This document shows, piece after piece, positions 10,683 through 25,200 of a stretch of DNA of 64,000 bases (within the stretch, counting starts at the first letter, position 1; every line of letters begins with the position of its first letter). The notes beneath the pieces are model-generated. The model worked only from the letters and a program-made list of their open reading frames with translations, had not been told where the DNA came from and did no database searches. The position numbers and the translations under genes are program-made. Source of the stretch: Glandiceps talaboti. Lineage: Eukaryota; Hemichordata; Enteropneusta; Spengelidae. Where the stretch lies: the NCBI RefSeq assembly GCF_964340395.1, contig NC_135555.1:16302746-16366745 (forward strand), written 5' to 3'.

Positions 10683-12083
10683 TAGCATTCTATCAGTAAA
10701 AAAGATCTAGAGTTATGGGATCCAGGGCTTATGTGATGTTTATGCTTTGATAAATTACTGACACTATATTACATTGTATGTCTGTGCATGAAACTTGTCT
10801 CATTAATACTCACCACAAGCAAGCAAACGCCCCGATGTTTTTTCGCGGGTCGTATTGAGTTCCTCGGTGGTAAGGTCACGATTGCAAAGTTAAAACAGAG
10901 CAATTAACACAGTGTATCTGGTTGTCGCAAATAGAACACTTGAATGCAACCCATTGCTATATTTGGAACTTGTAATATCTCTCATTTGCCTAAAAATAAA
11001 AATTCGATCACGAAATATTTAGGAAAAATAAAAACGAATGGTTCGGTGAACATCAGAATCGTTTAGTCTGATGTTAGCATCCTTGTGTTACTTGTTGTGG
11101 CGTTTTGTAGATGTTATTGCACTATGGTGCTACCAACTCTCTTGACAGGCAACACGTTTTGATTAGCTCTTGACAAGGAAGGGCGATTTAGTTAGACAAA
11201 AACTCGTATTTGGATAGCTTAGGGGAAAACACTAATGTGGAGAGTTGTAAACCAACCAATTTTATTTCTTAATTACTGAGAACATATTGCTATACAGACG
11301 TATATCACAATCATCATCATTGGAATTAATTTATTCTGAGTTATCTATGTCATTCTTTTCCACCTGGGAGGCTTGATCGTAAAAAGATGAACAAAGATAT
11401 GTTTTGATACCTCCTAGCCACAAACAATACTTTTAGAAACAACGTTAGGGAGTGCACGATTTTATCCCCATGACATACTTTTGTGCCGACTTTGCTTTTA
11501 TCAGTTTTACACTCTCATATAATGTTTAATGCTGATAGGCAAATTCTTTACGACGTGATAGCACAGAAAGTAATATAATTTTACTATCTCTTAGTTTATG
11601 ATGTCTTGTCTGCAGTTTTTTATAAGAGGCTGTACAGTGAGGTTAAAAAAGTCCTAGAACAATAGTATGTTTAGTTCATCAAATGATAAAATCGGTCACT
11701 GTCCTATTTTAACTGTTTTTATGTATGCACGAGCTTTTGTACATTTCATATTCCGCGTTAAATAACATGTTGCCACCTATACGTCCCTGCTTTTCCACGC
11801 AAATGTGAGATACATTTACTCTAAGCACATATGAATAAACACCCGACACCTGTTTGACGAAGCAATAGTATAGGCTTAAATCTACCGATCGGAAATGTAA
11901 TTTTGTAAAAATGATATATCTATACATTACAGTAAGCAGTGATATTACAATCCAAACAGGTCAACGTTTGAACTGCAAAGCAATGTATGTTGGTGTCAGC
12001 AATATTCTTACATTCTGATATTTCCTACTTTGTAAGATTACATTTTCATCATAATAGCAAATAAAAATTCTCATCATTTAGAT
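10683..12083. other. Gene-free stretch
   Basis: AT-rich. No exon, RNA gene or repeat could be recognised beyond short homopolymers. Confidence 0.4.
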
Positions 12084-12350
12084 GACTATTTCCAGGAATG
12101 CCACTCCTGGAAATAGAGATATTTCTTACGGGTTCCGGAAAGTCTGGAGAATGAATATATTATTTCTGCCGACTTTCATGATGCAATGGTTCATTACAAA
12201 GATAACCTGTATAGGTACATGATCCACTTGATGTTTTTTGTGAAATCGCAAGTAATTGTAGATGAAGTAAAGATCATCAAAATGACACTCAAATCAAAGT
12301 TAATGAAAATGCCTTTATTTCCTGGAGTGATGTTCTCGGAAATAGTAATC
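12084..12350. mobile_element. Candidate MITE with about 40-base inverted ends
   Basis: The left end CTATTTCCAGGAATGCCACT (continuing CCTGGAAATAG) is matched at about three quarters identity by the reverse complement of the right end, which contains CCTTTATTTCCTGGAGTGAT. The left end is itself palindromic around ATGCC. A relative with the same CCTTTTATTTCCTG end occurs at 42.3-42.7 kb. There are no open frames of note. Confidence 0.5.
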
Positions 12351-15300
12351 TAAACTAAAGGAATGTTAAGAAATAATAGAGGCCAGCACATTGAATACTC
12401 CCTGCCAATATTTTATGTTGACGTTTTTTATATTTGATAATTTTGCATTACAATTAATATAAGCCTGGCGTGTAATCTCAGTGGTACATATAATGTAATC
12501 CACTGTCCTACAAAAAGTACATTGCAATTTCATGACAATTGTCATGACAATACGAACCCATTAGAAATCATCTCGATAATCAAGATAAATTGTTAAAAGG
12601 TTCGTCTTATATTGGAAATTTTCACTTCCATCTTTCATCTCTCACAAAGTGACAACATGACTATGGTCATATATCTGATGATGGATTTTTTAGGTAGTAA
12701 AAATGTGACACTCACTAGTTGTTACTTTAAAAGGGCTTTGGCCCAATATGGTTAATTATATCGGCCATTAATGCGACAGCTGGTGAGAACAGGCCGTTCA
12801 CAGACAAGTAAATTGTACTGAACGTAGTTTTAGTATCGGGCCTTTTGGTTGAAAGATAAAATACGCAAACGAGAATATCGTTGGAAACTTGTGTATTAAT
12901 CATAAAGACTTTAGGCCGAATGATGTACGTTTGAGGCCTGGAATATAGATGAGATCTAGAGGGTGTCATATTATATCATACTCGATATCGCAAAGTAAAC
13001 AGTGTAGAATAACAATTTGAAATATGTCAGCTGTGCAGTGTTCTTTATAGTTTGATTTTTGTTGTTTTTGCTATGAGTGATTTGAGGATAGACGCTTGCA
13101 TGTTAATGAATAATCCTAGATGGCAATAGTTCATTGATATGTAAATAAGTAGACGCCACAGTTTTGTTTTAAAGTGTTGGTTTACTTATCTACATATTCA
13201 TAAACCGTAGAGCGTTGCTCAATGATTCTGATAGTTTTGGATACTAAATACATGATTGAAAAAATGGGTCACATCAAGTGTTTACCGAATACCATACTAA
13301 CTAAGTTTTTTTATTGAATATTGCACAGTTATTTTAAACATGTCAAAGTTTGGTTTGTTGACATTGAATTGTCAGTGATCGACTTAGCTGAACAGAAGAT
13401 AACGTGATAAAGCTTATTTGCATTTTTAGGGCTTGTTGTTGGTCACAGTTGGCAAAAATGTTACACAAGGGACACAGAATTTGTTAATTCATACATTATA
13501 TGACCCTTTATCTAAGATTTAATCAAATCATGTGTTTGTGATATCACGAGGAACCCTTCATTTGCATGTGTTGTCGCCGTATCAATCAATAATGCAAGGG
13601 TTAGTAGATAAGACTCCTCGGCTGTGGATTATGCATACATCCATTAAGAATAAATGTATGTCAACGCTGTAACCTCAGATGTATTCCTCGACATGTAGGA
13701 GTACTGACATCGCATTTTCAGTGCAATACTTCAAACCTTGCAATTCTGTCTTATGTATAGTTTAGTTTCTGATGTAGTTGTTGTGCTGGGGTTTGTCAAT
13801 ATACTTGTGCATTTGGCACATGCTTCATGGTTCGTTGGAAAGCGGATGTCCCATGGTTATTTAATCAGTAAAAGGGTCTTGCCAATGAGCATGTAATCCC
13901 GTAATGCATAACGAATACAAAGTCTGACACTTGATATTGACCAAAAATCAAAATGAAATTCAATACATGTGTCCAATTTCTCTTCTGCAAATCATGTACT
14001 AAATGAAATCTATTTTAAGCTTTACAAGGCAAAATTTAAAAAAAATGTGTTTCCGAAAACCTGAACGACCCTAGTTTAAGTCACCGACCCTGAATATTTT
14101 CATAGCTATTGAAACCAGAAAGATAAGAACAGTTTTGTTTTCTTGACCTTCGTGCACGTCAGTTTTCTTTCCCAGCAATTTCTGTGCGTATTTCATCAAA
14201 CTATCACAGAAGAGGTATTCTGTTTCGTTTGGTTTTGGGTCGAAGCAATGTTTTTTTCCAAAATTGAAAATAATTGAAAAGAAAAAAAAAGAAAAGAAAA
14301 GAAAAGAAAAGAAAACATAATAAAATGACTCAAAATCCCGATCTACTTACCAAACTCATGATTATATTGTTTTCGCCTAAGTACAGTGAAGAATAAATTC
14401 AAAAGCATATATTTATCCCCTGTTGATTTAGATTAATATAATACAGTATTAAAGGTCGATCTGGGAATCACGAATACAGAAACACTTAAGGAAAACGACT
14501 GAAAACCAAACAGCGCGACACTGAATGACATGCTATAATGATACTTAATAATTCATTTATGAATTCATGCAGACAAATAACACGTAAAATACACCTGCTG
14601 TGCCTGAGGACATCAATGTATAATGTATAAAATGTATAAGATTAAATACATGAAAACAACAGCCAATACGTCATATGTACACTTGTCAATGACAAAGACA
14701 AAAATTATTGTATAGTAATATACATCGATAGAGTGTATACAACAAGACATTCTGGTGAAAATTATATTTATCCTCAATGTGCATAATTAATTGAGCACAC
14801 ATGTACATGTACATGTACATACGTATATGACCAATGACAGACGATGAACATTCGGAACCTGTTACGAACAGTGAAAGAAAACAAACGAAATGTATTTATC
14901 TTGGAGGGGAGTCTTGTTGTATGTAGGAGACATGTATTAAATGTCATGGTATTACATTACATTACATTACATTGGATTACATTACATTACATTACATTAC
15001 ATTACATGGCTTTTTTATGTGTACATGAAATGTCAGGGGAATTTGTAATTCGTTTGTGAATGTGAGCCATTATGTAAACCTTTACAAATGTGCTTATCTA
15101 ATGTTAGAATGTAATAAATGTCTCTACGACAAACATGCTGTACTAAGTGTTTGTATTGTTTATTTTCCCTGTTTCTAGCAACTTCCAATTGTTCATGCTA
15201 GCCTGTTGCTAGTTTGAAAACATCGAGACCTACTTCCTGGATAATTGAGATATTAAAAATGTATGTCATGGAATAGAATGCAGTATAACTTATCATTCTG

Positions 15301-15864
15301 GCCATCCCACGTACTTTACCGCTAGTATGACATAAAATCCGTTATTTTTCATGCAGTCACATCATTAGCAGTGACATTTTATGCCCTCACTATTATTTGT
15401 CACTGCCAGTAATTTCAGTTTTGATGTAATTCCGAATACAGCAATGAATTCGAATTTCAAAGTATTCAAGTCACAAACATATGTTTGTCCTTCTCGAAAG
15501 ACATCGATAATGAGATATGGTATCTGTCAGGAGATTTAAGTTCAAAGTATGACAAATGTGGAAATATTTGTCAGAATCAATTTATCAGGTGTTTGTCATG
15601 TTGTAATGTTAACTTTAACTATCTTAGATTTAGTATCGAACTTTAATGGATGTAACGTATTGAATACCGTAGTAGTTGAAAAGACAGAATTCAAAACTTT
15701 AGAATAGTTTTAGTAATATATATTAATGTTATGCACTGATTTAAAGCAGAAATGCAACGGGCCGGGGAGAAATTCCACTGTCTAACAACCTTAAGCTGAA
15801 TAAATATACCGTTGTATGATTCAAGTTGACGTTATTTTACAACGAAAATCATTAATCCTGAAAG
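12351..15864. other. Gene-free stretch
   Basis: No gene is supported. One minus-strand frame (12969 to 12727, 80 codons) has somewhat protein-like codon use but no recognisable family. Short simple repeats occur at about 14281-14316 (GAAAA) and 14799-14820 (ACATGT). Confidence 0.35.
14948..15006. repeat. (ATTAC)n pentanucleotide repeat
   Basis: About 12 ATTAC units with one GGATTAC interruption. Confidence 0.95.
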
Positions 15865-16258
15865 AAAACGTCGCCTGGCTTGACAAAAATCTAACTAACA
15901 TTGCTATAGTTTTTGTCTGTCTAAACAAAATATTTCTTTGATGTTGTAAATCTTCTCGTCTAGCTTAATATTTCCACACGTTATCGTCAGGCACGACAAA
16001 AACTGAATTACAATTGTTACATTTTAGTCAATTGAATGTCACAAAAATATCAAAGAGCGCGCAAACCTAATATGTTTGCCAGGGACGTTCAAATTTGGCG
16101 ATGATCTCCTAAGGTAATGGTAGCTCATGCAAAGAAAGTGTTAACAACATTGGTAAAGATGTTTGTCACGCCAGACGATTGGCGAAACACTGTTGGTAAG
16201 ATTATTGTAGTGCCAGACGATAACATGTAGCAATGTCAATGAGGTTTTAACGACGTTT
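15865..16258. mobile_element. Foldback element with subrepeats, copy 3
   Basis: The left arm units read GTCGCCTGGCTTGACAAAAA, ACATTGCTATAG and TTATCGTCAGGCACGACAAA. The right arm carries the inverted unit (AACATTGGTAAAGATG, GTCACGCCAGACGATTGG, CAGACGATAACATGTAGCAA). This is the same family as the copies at 1625 and 4480 and is the longest of the three. Confidence 0.7.
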
Positions 16259-17769
16259 TGTTTCACGGTTTATGATTTTTGTTGTAAGTACATTTGCTCG
16301 TCCATTAATTGAAGTTAGATTGCTGTCCGACTACCTTGTTTTTTTTAGTTTGAAATATTTTACAGAGATCAGCTTTAAAGTACCAATAAATTGTAAACTC
16401 ATTTATTTCGGGATAGGATACCTGGTATGTAATCTCAAAAGGCCTCCAACATAATTCACTCAAGAAAGGGGGATTCCTAATTTCCGTTGGGCAAAATGAA
16501 AGCAAATGTTTTGTTCCTATAACATGACTTCGGAAAATAGGGTAGATAGAATTTTATTTTATTTTATTTTACATTTTTAATTACTTCGATGCTGGTCGGT
16601 CACAATACTTCCGTGAGAGTTTTATGAGGTGAAACAAAAGTAAAAGAAGACAACTATAAGGTATTAAAGTAGGCGAAGACGCTATACTGTTATAGGCTAA
16701 AATGATATCATGGTTTCTCTCTGGAATATGATTTTTAACGCGACCACAAATAAGGTAAAGACATAAAGTTGTACACGGAAAAAGAAGTAAATTGTCACTA
16801 TTTTCCCCTTTCCCTTTTGCGTGTAAAATATGTTGCGGGTCGGGGGCTTAAACTAGAGTCGGCCGAGTTATCGGAAACATACTATGTTCTTTATTTGGCC
16901 TTACGATCGAGAAAACCTGAAACTAGACGTGCTAGTGTCATATAAGTAGTTCACAATACCGCCACTGCACATGTACATGTATACATATTTCTAGCTATAA
17001 GGTTGTAATATAAAATATGTTGACGACAATAAGATTAAATACCATTCGCCAGCTAGAACGACACCTTATATGAGAAGTCTTGATATTGAACGAATATATG
17101 GGCCACTCATTTCAACTGTTTTCCACATCGCAGACGTAGAGCTGTATTGGCAAAATATTCCTGGCGTGCATGTAATCTCGCTTGATATCATGAATATGAC
17201 TCCCCAGGTACCTACATAATTTCAAAAAATGGTCCCACTAGACTACCCAAGTGAATATAATTATAAAGCCAGGAATGCATAGGATATAAAGAAGTCATCC
17301 ATCACTGACTGTTGTAGGCTGGCGATGCATATTGACGACGCTAAGTGTTCCCGAAGTCTCAGTAGTTGAAATGCAACCAAGAGGATCATTGTTACTGCTC
17401 AGGGTTTGTTTGACAACAACCCTACATTTGCTGATGGCAGCCATCTAGGTATGTGCTTATGACGTACTTTATTTATCAGAAAACGCAACCTATAAAAACG
17501 TAACCTAGAGTTTTTGTAAGCGAATATTTGTAATTATCTAAGGTATCAAATTACGTAAGTCGCGGTTCTACATTTTTCAATTTTGAAAGTGTCCTTCAAA
17601 AGATAATTGCATTTAATAGCAACATTGCCTGCTATGACGACGATGCCATTTTAAAAGCTTGGGAAATTTGTTCGACGCAGACGCCCGCAAACGTTGTTTA
17701 GAAATCGTCTAGATATATATCTATCTACATGCATCAGAGGATGGGGTTGATATTGATGACTTGTAGACG
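16259..17769. other. Gene-free stretch
   Basis: No exon could be supported. A TTTTA run sits at about 16551-16572. A short leader-like frame starts at 17371 but meets a stop just before a GTATGT donor-like sequence, so it is not called. Confidence 0.35.
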
Positions 17770-17789
17770 TTACTCGAATAATGAATAGC

Positions 17790-18060
17790 AGTCGTGTGTC
17801 GTTTGCGCTTTATGTCTGGACAGCATATTAACACGTGTCTGTATGCATCGTAAATTTCTCTGCGATTTGCAAACTAAATAGCTCAAATTTATTTCCTGGT
17901 TACTGTTGATTTTAGCTCCTCGCCTGTATACTACAACCAGTGGTAATGTTGAAAGTGTCTTGCACATGATAATTGTTACTGGCTCTCTCCCACCTCGATG
18001 TTGGAACTTGAACAAATGATAGTATTGGATTGCATGGAACACTAATCAATTCACGGACTA
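17790..18060. repeat. Possible older partial copy of the 18.5-26.5 kb unit
   Basis: The order of motifs ACACGTGTCTGTATG, GCGATTTGCAA, TAGCTCAAATTT, GATTGCATGGAACA and ACGGACTAC parallels ACACGTTTATTTGTATG, GCCATTTGGAAA, TTGCTCAAATTG, GATTGCATTGCACA and TTGACTACC in the copy that follows. Divergence is high and only part of the unit is present. Confidence 0.4.
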
Positions 18061-18978
18061 CGCACACGTTTTGCTGTCATCTGTGTTCCGTTTTATGTGG
18101 GAGGGGGGAGGTCTCTGTAATTTGGCACAGTATGGTCAAAATCGGGACATGTTTAGATTGACGACAAACACAATCATTGTTTATGCATTTTGATGGTGAT
18201 GAACTCCTAGACGAATTTTCATTGGAAATGATGAGTGAGATCCGAGGACGACGCGACAGGTAGTAAAATTGTACGAACCTATCTGACGCAAAAACGACAA
18301 ATTGCATCATTCAGCTCAGAAATTCCATAATAGCTTTATCGTATTTTTTTATGCATGACAACCAACCAAGCTAATCTTTTAGTTAGTGAGAATGCATGAA
18401 TTCACTCGTGATTCAAAGACGAACGTGCTCAATCAAGTGAATAAGCAACGTGAACAATTTGAAGTGCGAATACAGTGAATGGTACACTTGTTGAAGAGAC
18501 TCGTCAATCATCATCTTCCTCAGCTTGCTGCACGTACGTCTCTTAGTAGACATTGCACGAAATATTACATGTCTCGACAAGATAACACGTTTATTTGTAT
18601 GTTCTAACTTTGCCCGCCATTTGGAAACTCATTTGCTCAAATTGCCTACCGTGTTTACTCCCACTTAAGCACCTTTCCTGTACAGAAACCACTGTTAATG
18701 TAGGATGAGGTTTTCATATAGCATTTCAAAACCTAAAAACCTGGTGTTGGCTAGCTCGTACCATTGATTGCATTGCACAGAACCCATTTGTTGACTACCT
18801 GCTTTGCAGACTACCTGCAAGTTTTGCAGTTTTATATTTGGCAACAACCCAACTACTGATGTTACATACTACTGACTGTATTTAGGAGACCTAGAAAGGT
18901 AGTTTCGATATTACGCTTCGGTGCTTATCCGATAGGCATGTCTGGGTGAACCAATTTTTCTGACCAAATCGATGGACC

Positions 18979-19252
<274 letters not shown>

Positions 19253-20424
19253 GATGTCAACGTTCATTGAGCGTGGGGGTGGGATACTCCTTTATGAATT
19301 AAAGGCATGTAAATATCTGCTCAGAAATAAAGATTTGCGTATTCCTAGTTACTTGCTAGGTATTGTGGGAACTCTTGGCGTGCGTGTGTGAAGCGGACGG
19401 CTGCATTTAATCATCAATAACGTACGCCAACGGCAGGTAAAATATTAGTTATTCAAATACTAAAGTAGAGTTAATGAGCTTTTTACTCGAGTGAAAATAC
19501 TTCCAAAAACTTTGATTAAACTATTTTATTGTACTAATGGTAATGTCGCTACATATCTTCTATGACATTACAATTTGTATTCTGGCATTGTTGATTGCAT
19601 AAGTAGGGGGGTTCTCGTACATATACGTATACTAAATTGTTAAATCATGTAATCGGATCGTTTATAAGTTACCTCCTAATACCAGGTTTTAGTTTAGTCG
19701 ATTGCAAGTGATGGTAAAGTATACATCATTTAGTAGAATAGTGTGAGCATCATTTAATATGCTGAAAAAAAATTACATCCCCCAAAACTTATAAACTCAG
19801 CTTGTGTGTCTTTAATATTCGTTGAGCAAAGATTTTAAGCGACAAAAGACCCAATAGTATATAGCAAATTTACAGTCCTAAAAGTGATGTCGAATAAACG
19901 CATTCTGTGGATAACTCTCTCGTTGAGTTTTAACAATTTAGTCAGAAGTGTTGATTGTGAAAGTATTAGTGATCGTTAAATGAACATGTCAAAACATACA
20001 GACGGATGCACTACTACACAAAAGAGTTAATATACAACTCTTTCCATTGAACTCAGTGAATTGCTGATTTGTTCACGTTTATAGGTTTGTGCCGATCGAA
20101 CATGCGAAAATAATTGTTAAATAAAAATATGTCACAAAAATATTCAAATGGCGACAAATGGCTTGATCGCGTATACAAACGTGACATAAATCATACGTTT
20201 AGAGCTGATTTGTTTTTCTTCGCTTTGAAACTTATTTGTGCAAAAGTGTATTTATAGAGTATGAAGACTGATGCGATGGTTCACTGAGAAGGGTTTTTTT
20301 TTTCAATATGGTCATGGTTAAGTGTCTTTATCAGAGCCATCTGTAGTGTTTTGTTTGACTTCAGCCATTATACCCAAGCTCAAGTAGTTTATGTCCATTC
20401 ATTGCCAACGATGCAAAATAGTGG

Positions 20425-20545
20425 GTGCGTTCATAGACCCTTGGTGTAGGGTCTATGGTGCGTTCAATATAATTAGGCCTACAGAAAATTGAGTGGTTCC
20501 GGTTACGCCATAGACCCTACACCAATGGTGTAGGGTCTATGGTTA
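20425..20545. mobile_element. Small foldback built on CATAGACCCTACACC
   Basis: CATAGACCCTTGGTGTAGGGTCTATG at 20426-20451 (10-base complementary ends) is followed about 55 bases later by CCATAGACCCTACACC and its inverse GGTGTAGGGTCTATGG (about 20508-20542). The four short arms alternate in orientation. Copy B lacks this block. Confidence 0.55.
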
Positions 20546-21040
20546 CGCTCAATTTTAGAATAGGTGGGGTAGGTAGATTTTTATTTATTATTATTATTAT
20601 TTTTCTGTGTGAGTGTCTAGTTCAGGTTTTCCATTCGTATCTGTGTTGTTCATTTCTTCTTATCAGACGTACAGCCATTACAGAATTGGAAGAACAGTTT
20701 TATATTGTCTTTGTAAGTTGATGGCAGTTTCCGCATCCACTATTTCTCGTGAGGCTTCACAATTTTTGCGATTTTATTATTTTTTTTCTCGAATAGGTAA
20801 AAAAAAAAATTTAGGTTCGGCAGTGAAACGCTAGGTAGGGGCGGGTAACCGGTACCGAACAATTATTTATTTAGGCCTTAGCACGGTTACTATCACGTGG
20901 AGGGAAGGGCATGTATGAAAAAGACACTTTCTACATATTAATTAGCGTTATTAGCATAATAAGATAAGAAGTTCTACTGAAAGTTAAAGTACACGTCAGA
21001 GGAATTTTTCTAACAATATCTACTCGTTGGCAGTCGTATG

Positions 21041-22226
21041 CATTTTGAGTCGCATTGAGCAGTATATTGTGACTAGTGATTTTCAATTCGGGTTCAAAAA
21101 GAACCATTCCACTGACATGTGCATTTTTGTACTCAAAGAGATTGTTGATTTTTACAAAAGACACAATTCCCCGGTTTTCTCTTGTTTCTTGGATGCGAGG
21201 AAAGCATTTGATAGGGTTAACCACTGGACTCTGTTTAGGAAACTGATTGATAGGAAAACGCCACTGTTTATTGTTCGCATCCTTCAGTACTGGTATCATG
21301 CTCAGCTGTTTTTTGTACGTTGGGGTTCTACGGAATCTAACCATTTTAAAGTCATTAATGGGGTACGCCAGGGAAGCATAATCTCTCAAAAGTTATTTGC
21401 AGTCTACATCGAAAATCTTACCAAAAGGCTGAAGTTGGCAGGAGTCGGGTGTCACATAGCTGGAAAGATTTTGAACCATTTGCTTTATGCAGATATTGAT
21501 TTCGCCTTCGATTAAGTCGTTACAGAAACTAATTAAGATATGTAAGCAATTTGGCATGGAACACGATATTCTGTTCCATACAACAAAAACAGAATGTGTG
21601 TCGTTTATTCCTAGGCAATGGAAACCAACCAGAATGCCTTCTGTTTATTTATATGGCAAACAGTTGAATTTTGTTACAGTTAAAAAATATCTTGGATACA
21701 TAGTGACCTCCAATGGGTGCGATGAAGCAGATATGCAGAGACAACTTAGAGCTATGTATGCGAGGGCAAATTTTATTGTCAGGAATTTTATTCATTGCTC
21801 GGAGCGTGTGAAATGTACACTTTTTAGGAGATTTTATATAGTGTTTACTGTTTACAAGTTTGGTGTAATTATAGCAACACGATGCTTCGTAAAATACAGG
21901 TGGCATATAACAACACGTTGCGATTAGTTTTTGGCCTTAGAGGGGCAGTTAGCATAATTATAAGTAACAATTGTGTCAGCAGGAATATTCTTAATTTTAC
22001 CTCATTACAACGCAACTTGTTGTTCAAATTTGGTGAACGGCTACATGAGAGCCACAATGAAATAATTAAGACGTGTATTCTCTCCGACAATTATTTTTAC
22101 TCCAGTTTCTGGAAAAACTACCGACTTGTATTGTATAATTAGTTGGGTTTTTTTCTATAGTATTTTTATTTTTTGTGGTTGTATGGGACTTTTTTAATGG
22201 CCTGAAATAAAGAATATAATATAATA
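21041..22226 (+). mobile_element. 5'-truncated, decayed non-LTR (LINE) retroelement with reverse-transcriptase remnant
   Basis: Translation gives a jockey/CR1-like reverse transcriptase starting in the middle of the domain: FQFGFKKNHST, FSCFLDARKAFDRVNH (first catalytic aspartate region), NGVRQGSIISQKLF, then NHLLYADI where YADD is expected. At that point the frame is lost (stop at about 21513), continues in another frame (SIKSLQKLIKICKQFG..., KYLGYIVTSNG...) and shifts back near 21.88 kb. The element is therefore dead. It is flanked by a 5-base direct repeat GTATG (21036-21040 and 22227-22231). The 3' end is AATAAAGAATATAATATAAT. The duplicate at 25195-25199 keeps the uninterrupted GTATGTACAATGCAA, which defines both ends of the insertion. 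Confidence 0.85.
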
Positions 22227-25200
22227 GTATGTACAATGCAACCATGTACAGTAGAAGTAATCTAGTTACCATACAACAGTTGTTAAATACTAAATATTTT
22301 AGTCAGCTTAGCAGTAAATTATTTATAGAGGAATAAAGTGTGTGCAAATCTTACAACCACCTGCAGCATTCTAAATTATTAAAACACGCATCTGGTCCTC
22401 AAATTTTTTCACTCTTGCTATTGTTACAGTGCAGGTTGTCAATATTAAAGAAAGTAGTCGTCTGATTCGCACATGCATGCCTCGGGGTCCCACATTACGG
22501 AGACCTAGCCAGTATTAATTAAAACTAAGGCCACTCAAACGAAACTTTCTTTCTGAGTAGAATTGAATTGTACATGATAGGTGACAAACCCATTTCCCAA
22601 GTGAACTCTGCCGGTGTCATACAAATAAGCCAAATTCAACATGGCGGTTCAGAATTGGGATGGATAAGAGTTTCCATAGTGAAGAAACAAAACAATGCAA
22701 TATACTCTTAATCTGGGCATGCGTATAAGATAACCATTGGACTTAAACGAAAAAGCAGCGAATTCTTTGTGTTGAGGTCAACATCGAATCACAAGCTGTC
22801 ACAAGTACATACTTTCTTTTTCCCCAAGTGAAAATACCTCATAAAACTACGATTAGACTATTCTAGTATGATATTAATGTCGATACTCGCCTTCTACAAC
22901 ATAACAATTGGCTTCTGGCATTGTTAGTGCAATTGATTGATTGCATAGTAGGTATAAAAAGTTATGTCAAGAGGTCATATATTAGTGATAACTTCATAGA
23001 AGGTTTTAGTTCAGTCGAGTAATACTACAGTAAGTAATATATGGCGAGTACATTTCTAGTATGTAACAAAAATTATGCTCCGAAATATATAAGCACCTTT
23101 AAAATATACAGACTTGAAATGGTTTCGTAAATGGTGTGATTTTCAAATAATGAATGCATGAACAGGTGACATGAATGGGATGATTGACAATGCCATATTG
23201 ATATAATATGTATGTTGGAGTTGTAATCTTGGATGTAGGATTATTATGAGACGATACCTGAAGATTAAAATGCAAATGAGGATTAGTAACATGTGTCGCT
23301 TCGAGATATCAGTTCATGAAATCTTCGAGATATCGGTTTACATAAATATAAACGTGATGTGCTTTGCATTTAAATCTTCATATTGATAATCATGTATGAT
23401 GGCTCAGGAATTCTTATGAGATATTTGATGTGATGAAATTCATTTGCTCAATTTGACAACCGAGTTACTGTCATTTGAACATCTTTCCTGTACATAAAAC
23501 ACGGATATCGTGGAATGAGGTTTGCATAAATTATAGGATTTTTCAATCACCTGCTATAAAACTTGACATTGGATTAAATAATTAATCACATTGCACAGAA
23601 CATTTTTGCTGACTACCTAAATTGCAGTCTATCTGCTAGTTTTGCTGTCAGCCGTTCATAATGAAAGTAGTTTTATATTTGGCAACATCCCAGCTACTTA
23701 TACATATACAGGTTTTTGGAAACTAATTCCGACGTTACACTTCAGTGCTCGTCTAATAAGCATGTCTGGGTGAATCAGTTTTTTTAACAAGAAAGGTGAG
23801 CTGCAGTCTCTGTGTCCTGACGAATTCCGACAACTATGTTGACAATATTTTGCTTGCTCAATGTCAAGGTTGTAGTGGTGGGGGGCCGACTCTTTAAATA
23901 TAGCTGCTTGGAAATAAAGGTTTGTTTGCGCGTTCCTAGCTACTTGCCAGGTATCGTGGGACCCCTTGGCGTGCGTGTGTGAAACGGATTGATGCGCTAA
24001 ATACCATCAATAATGCACAACGTCCCTCAGGTAATATTTTAGCTGTTCAGACAGTAATATTTGTTGATCACACACATTAAACAACAAAACAGCCGATACT
24101 ATTAAAAAAATTACAGTCATACAAATTATGTAGAATAAATTCACTCTGTGGACAGGCCTCTTGGGTTTTAACAATTTAGTCAGACGGGTTGACACTGAAT
24201 GTATTCGTGATCGTTAAATGAATATGTCAAAGCATGCAGACGTACTATTACACAAAGCAGTTAATATACAACACTTTTCATTGAACTCAATGAATGGCTA
24301 ATTTGTTCGCGTTTATCCATAGGCGAACATAGCTATGTCTCAGGTGACTGCACAAATAACTGATGTTAGAAAATGTGCCCCCAAAAAATTAAAACAGCGA
24401 CTAATGTCTTGATCGCGTCGACAAATGTAAAGTGATAACGCTTAGAGCGGACGTTTTCTGCACTTTGAAACGTTTTTGTGCAACAGTGTATGAATATGAA
24501 GACTGGCGTGTGACGGTTCACTGAGAAGGTGTTTTTTTTCAATATGGTCATGGTTAAGTGTCTTTCATACTTTTGTATGATCGCTATCAGGGCTATTAGA
24601 GGAGGCCCACGGCTGGTTTGCAAAACAAAACAGAATTCTATTTTTGAGTTGGCACATTAAAAACATTTGAAAAATTACTCATATTATCTCTAAATTTGTG
24701 CACAAATTCAAGAGTTCTCGCACACTGAGAAATGTATTAAAAACTTTGTGTGATATCTGCAAGACTCTAAAACGGCGTAGAACAAAACAGGTGAGCTGCT
24801 TTAGGCTCAAATAATTATTTAAAAAATGACTCCAGGCAATAATTACTTCCAGAATAAATTGGAAGAATTACAACAAATATAGTCTGGAAATAGAATTCAT
24901 CATAACTAAAAATATAGATTTTATTAAATTCATTGGAAATAACCCGACGCGGCGTTATTACTATACTCTGCAGTGTCAGAACAATCTGTAACGTCATTTT
25001 ATCCAAAAGCTTAAGGGGTTTCTGATGATTCATTGTTGTGTTGTCATGCCAATAGTGTGTGACGTTGTTACTATTAGCATGGTTACTATCAAGTGAAGGG
25101 AAGGGCGTGCATGAAAAAAATGCTTCTTCTACATATCAATTCCCTTCATTAGCTTAATAAGATAAGAACTGACTTACTGCACTCGCCGGCAGTCGTATGT

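Noticed and set aside
17371-17449. Leader-like peptide followed by GTATGT, suggesting a first exon of a secreted protein
   Set aside because: A TAG stop lies in frame directly before the donor-like site, and the homologous places in the duplicated units lack a conserved ATG.
20931-21389. 152-codon minus-strand frame
   Set aside because: It is the antisense shadow of the reverse-transcriptase remnant on the plus strand.
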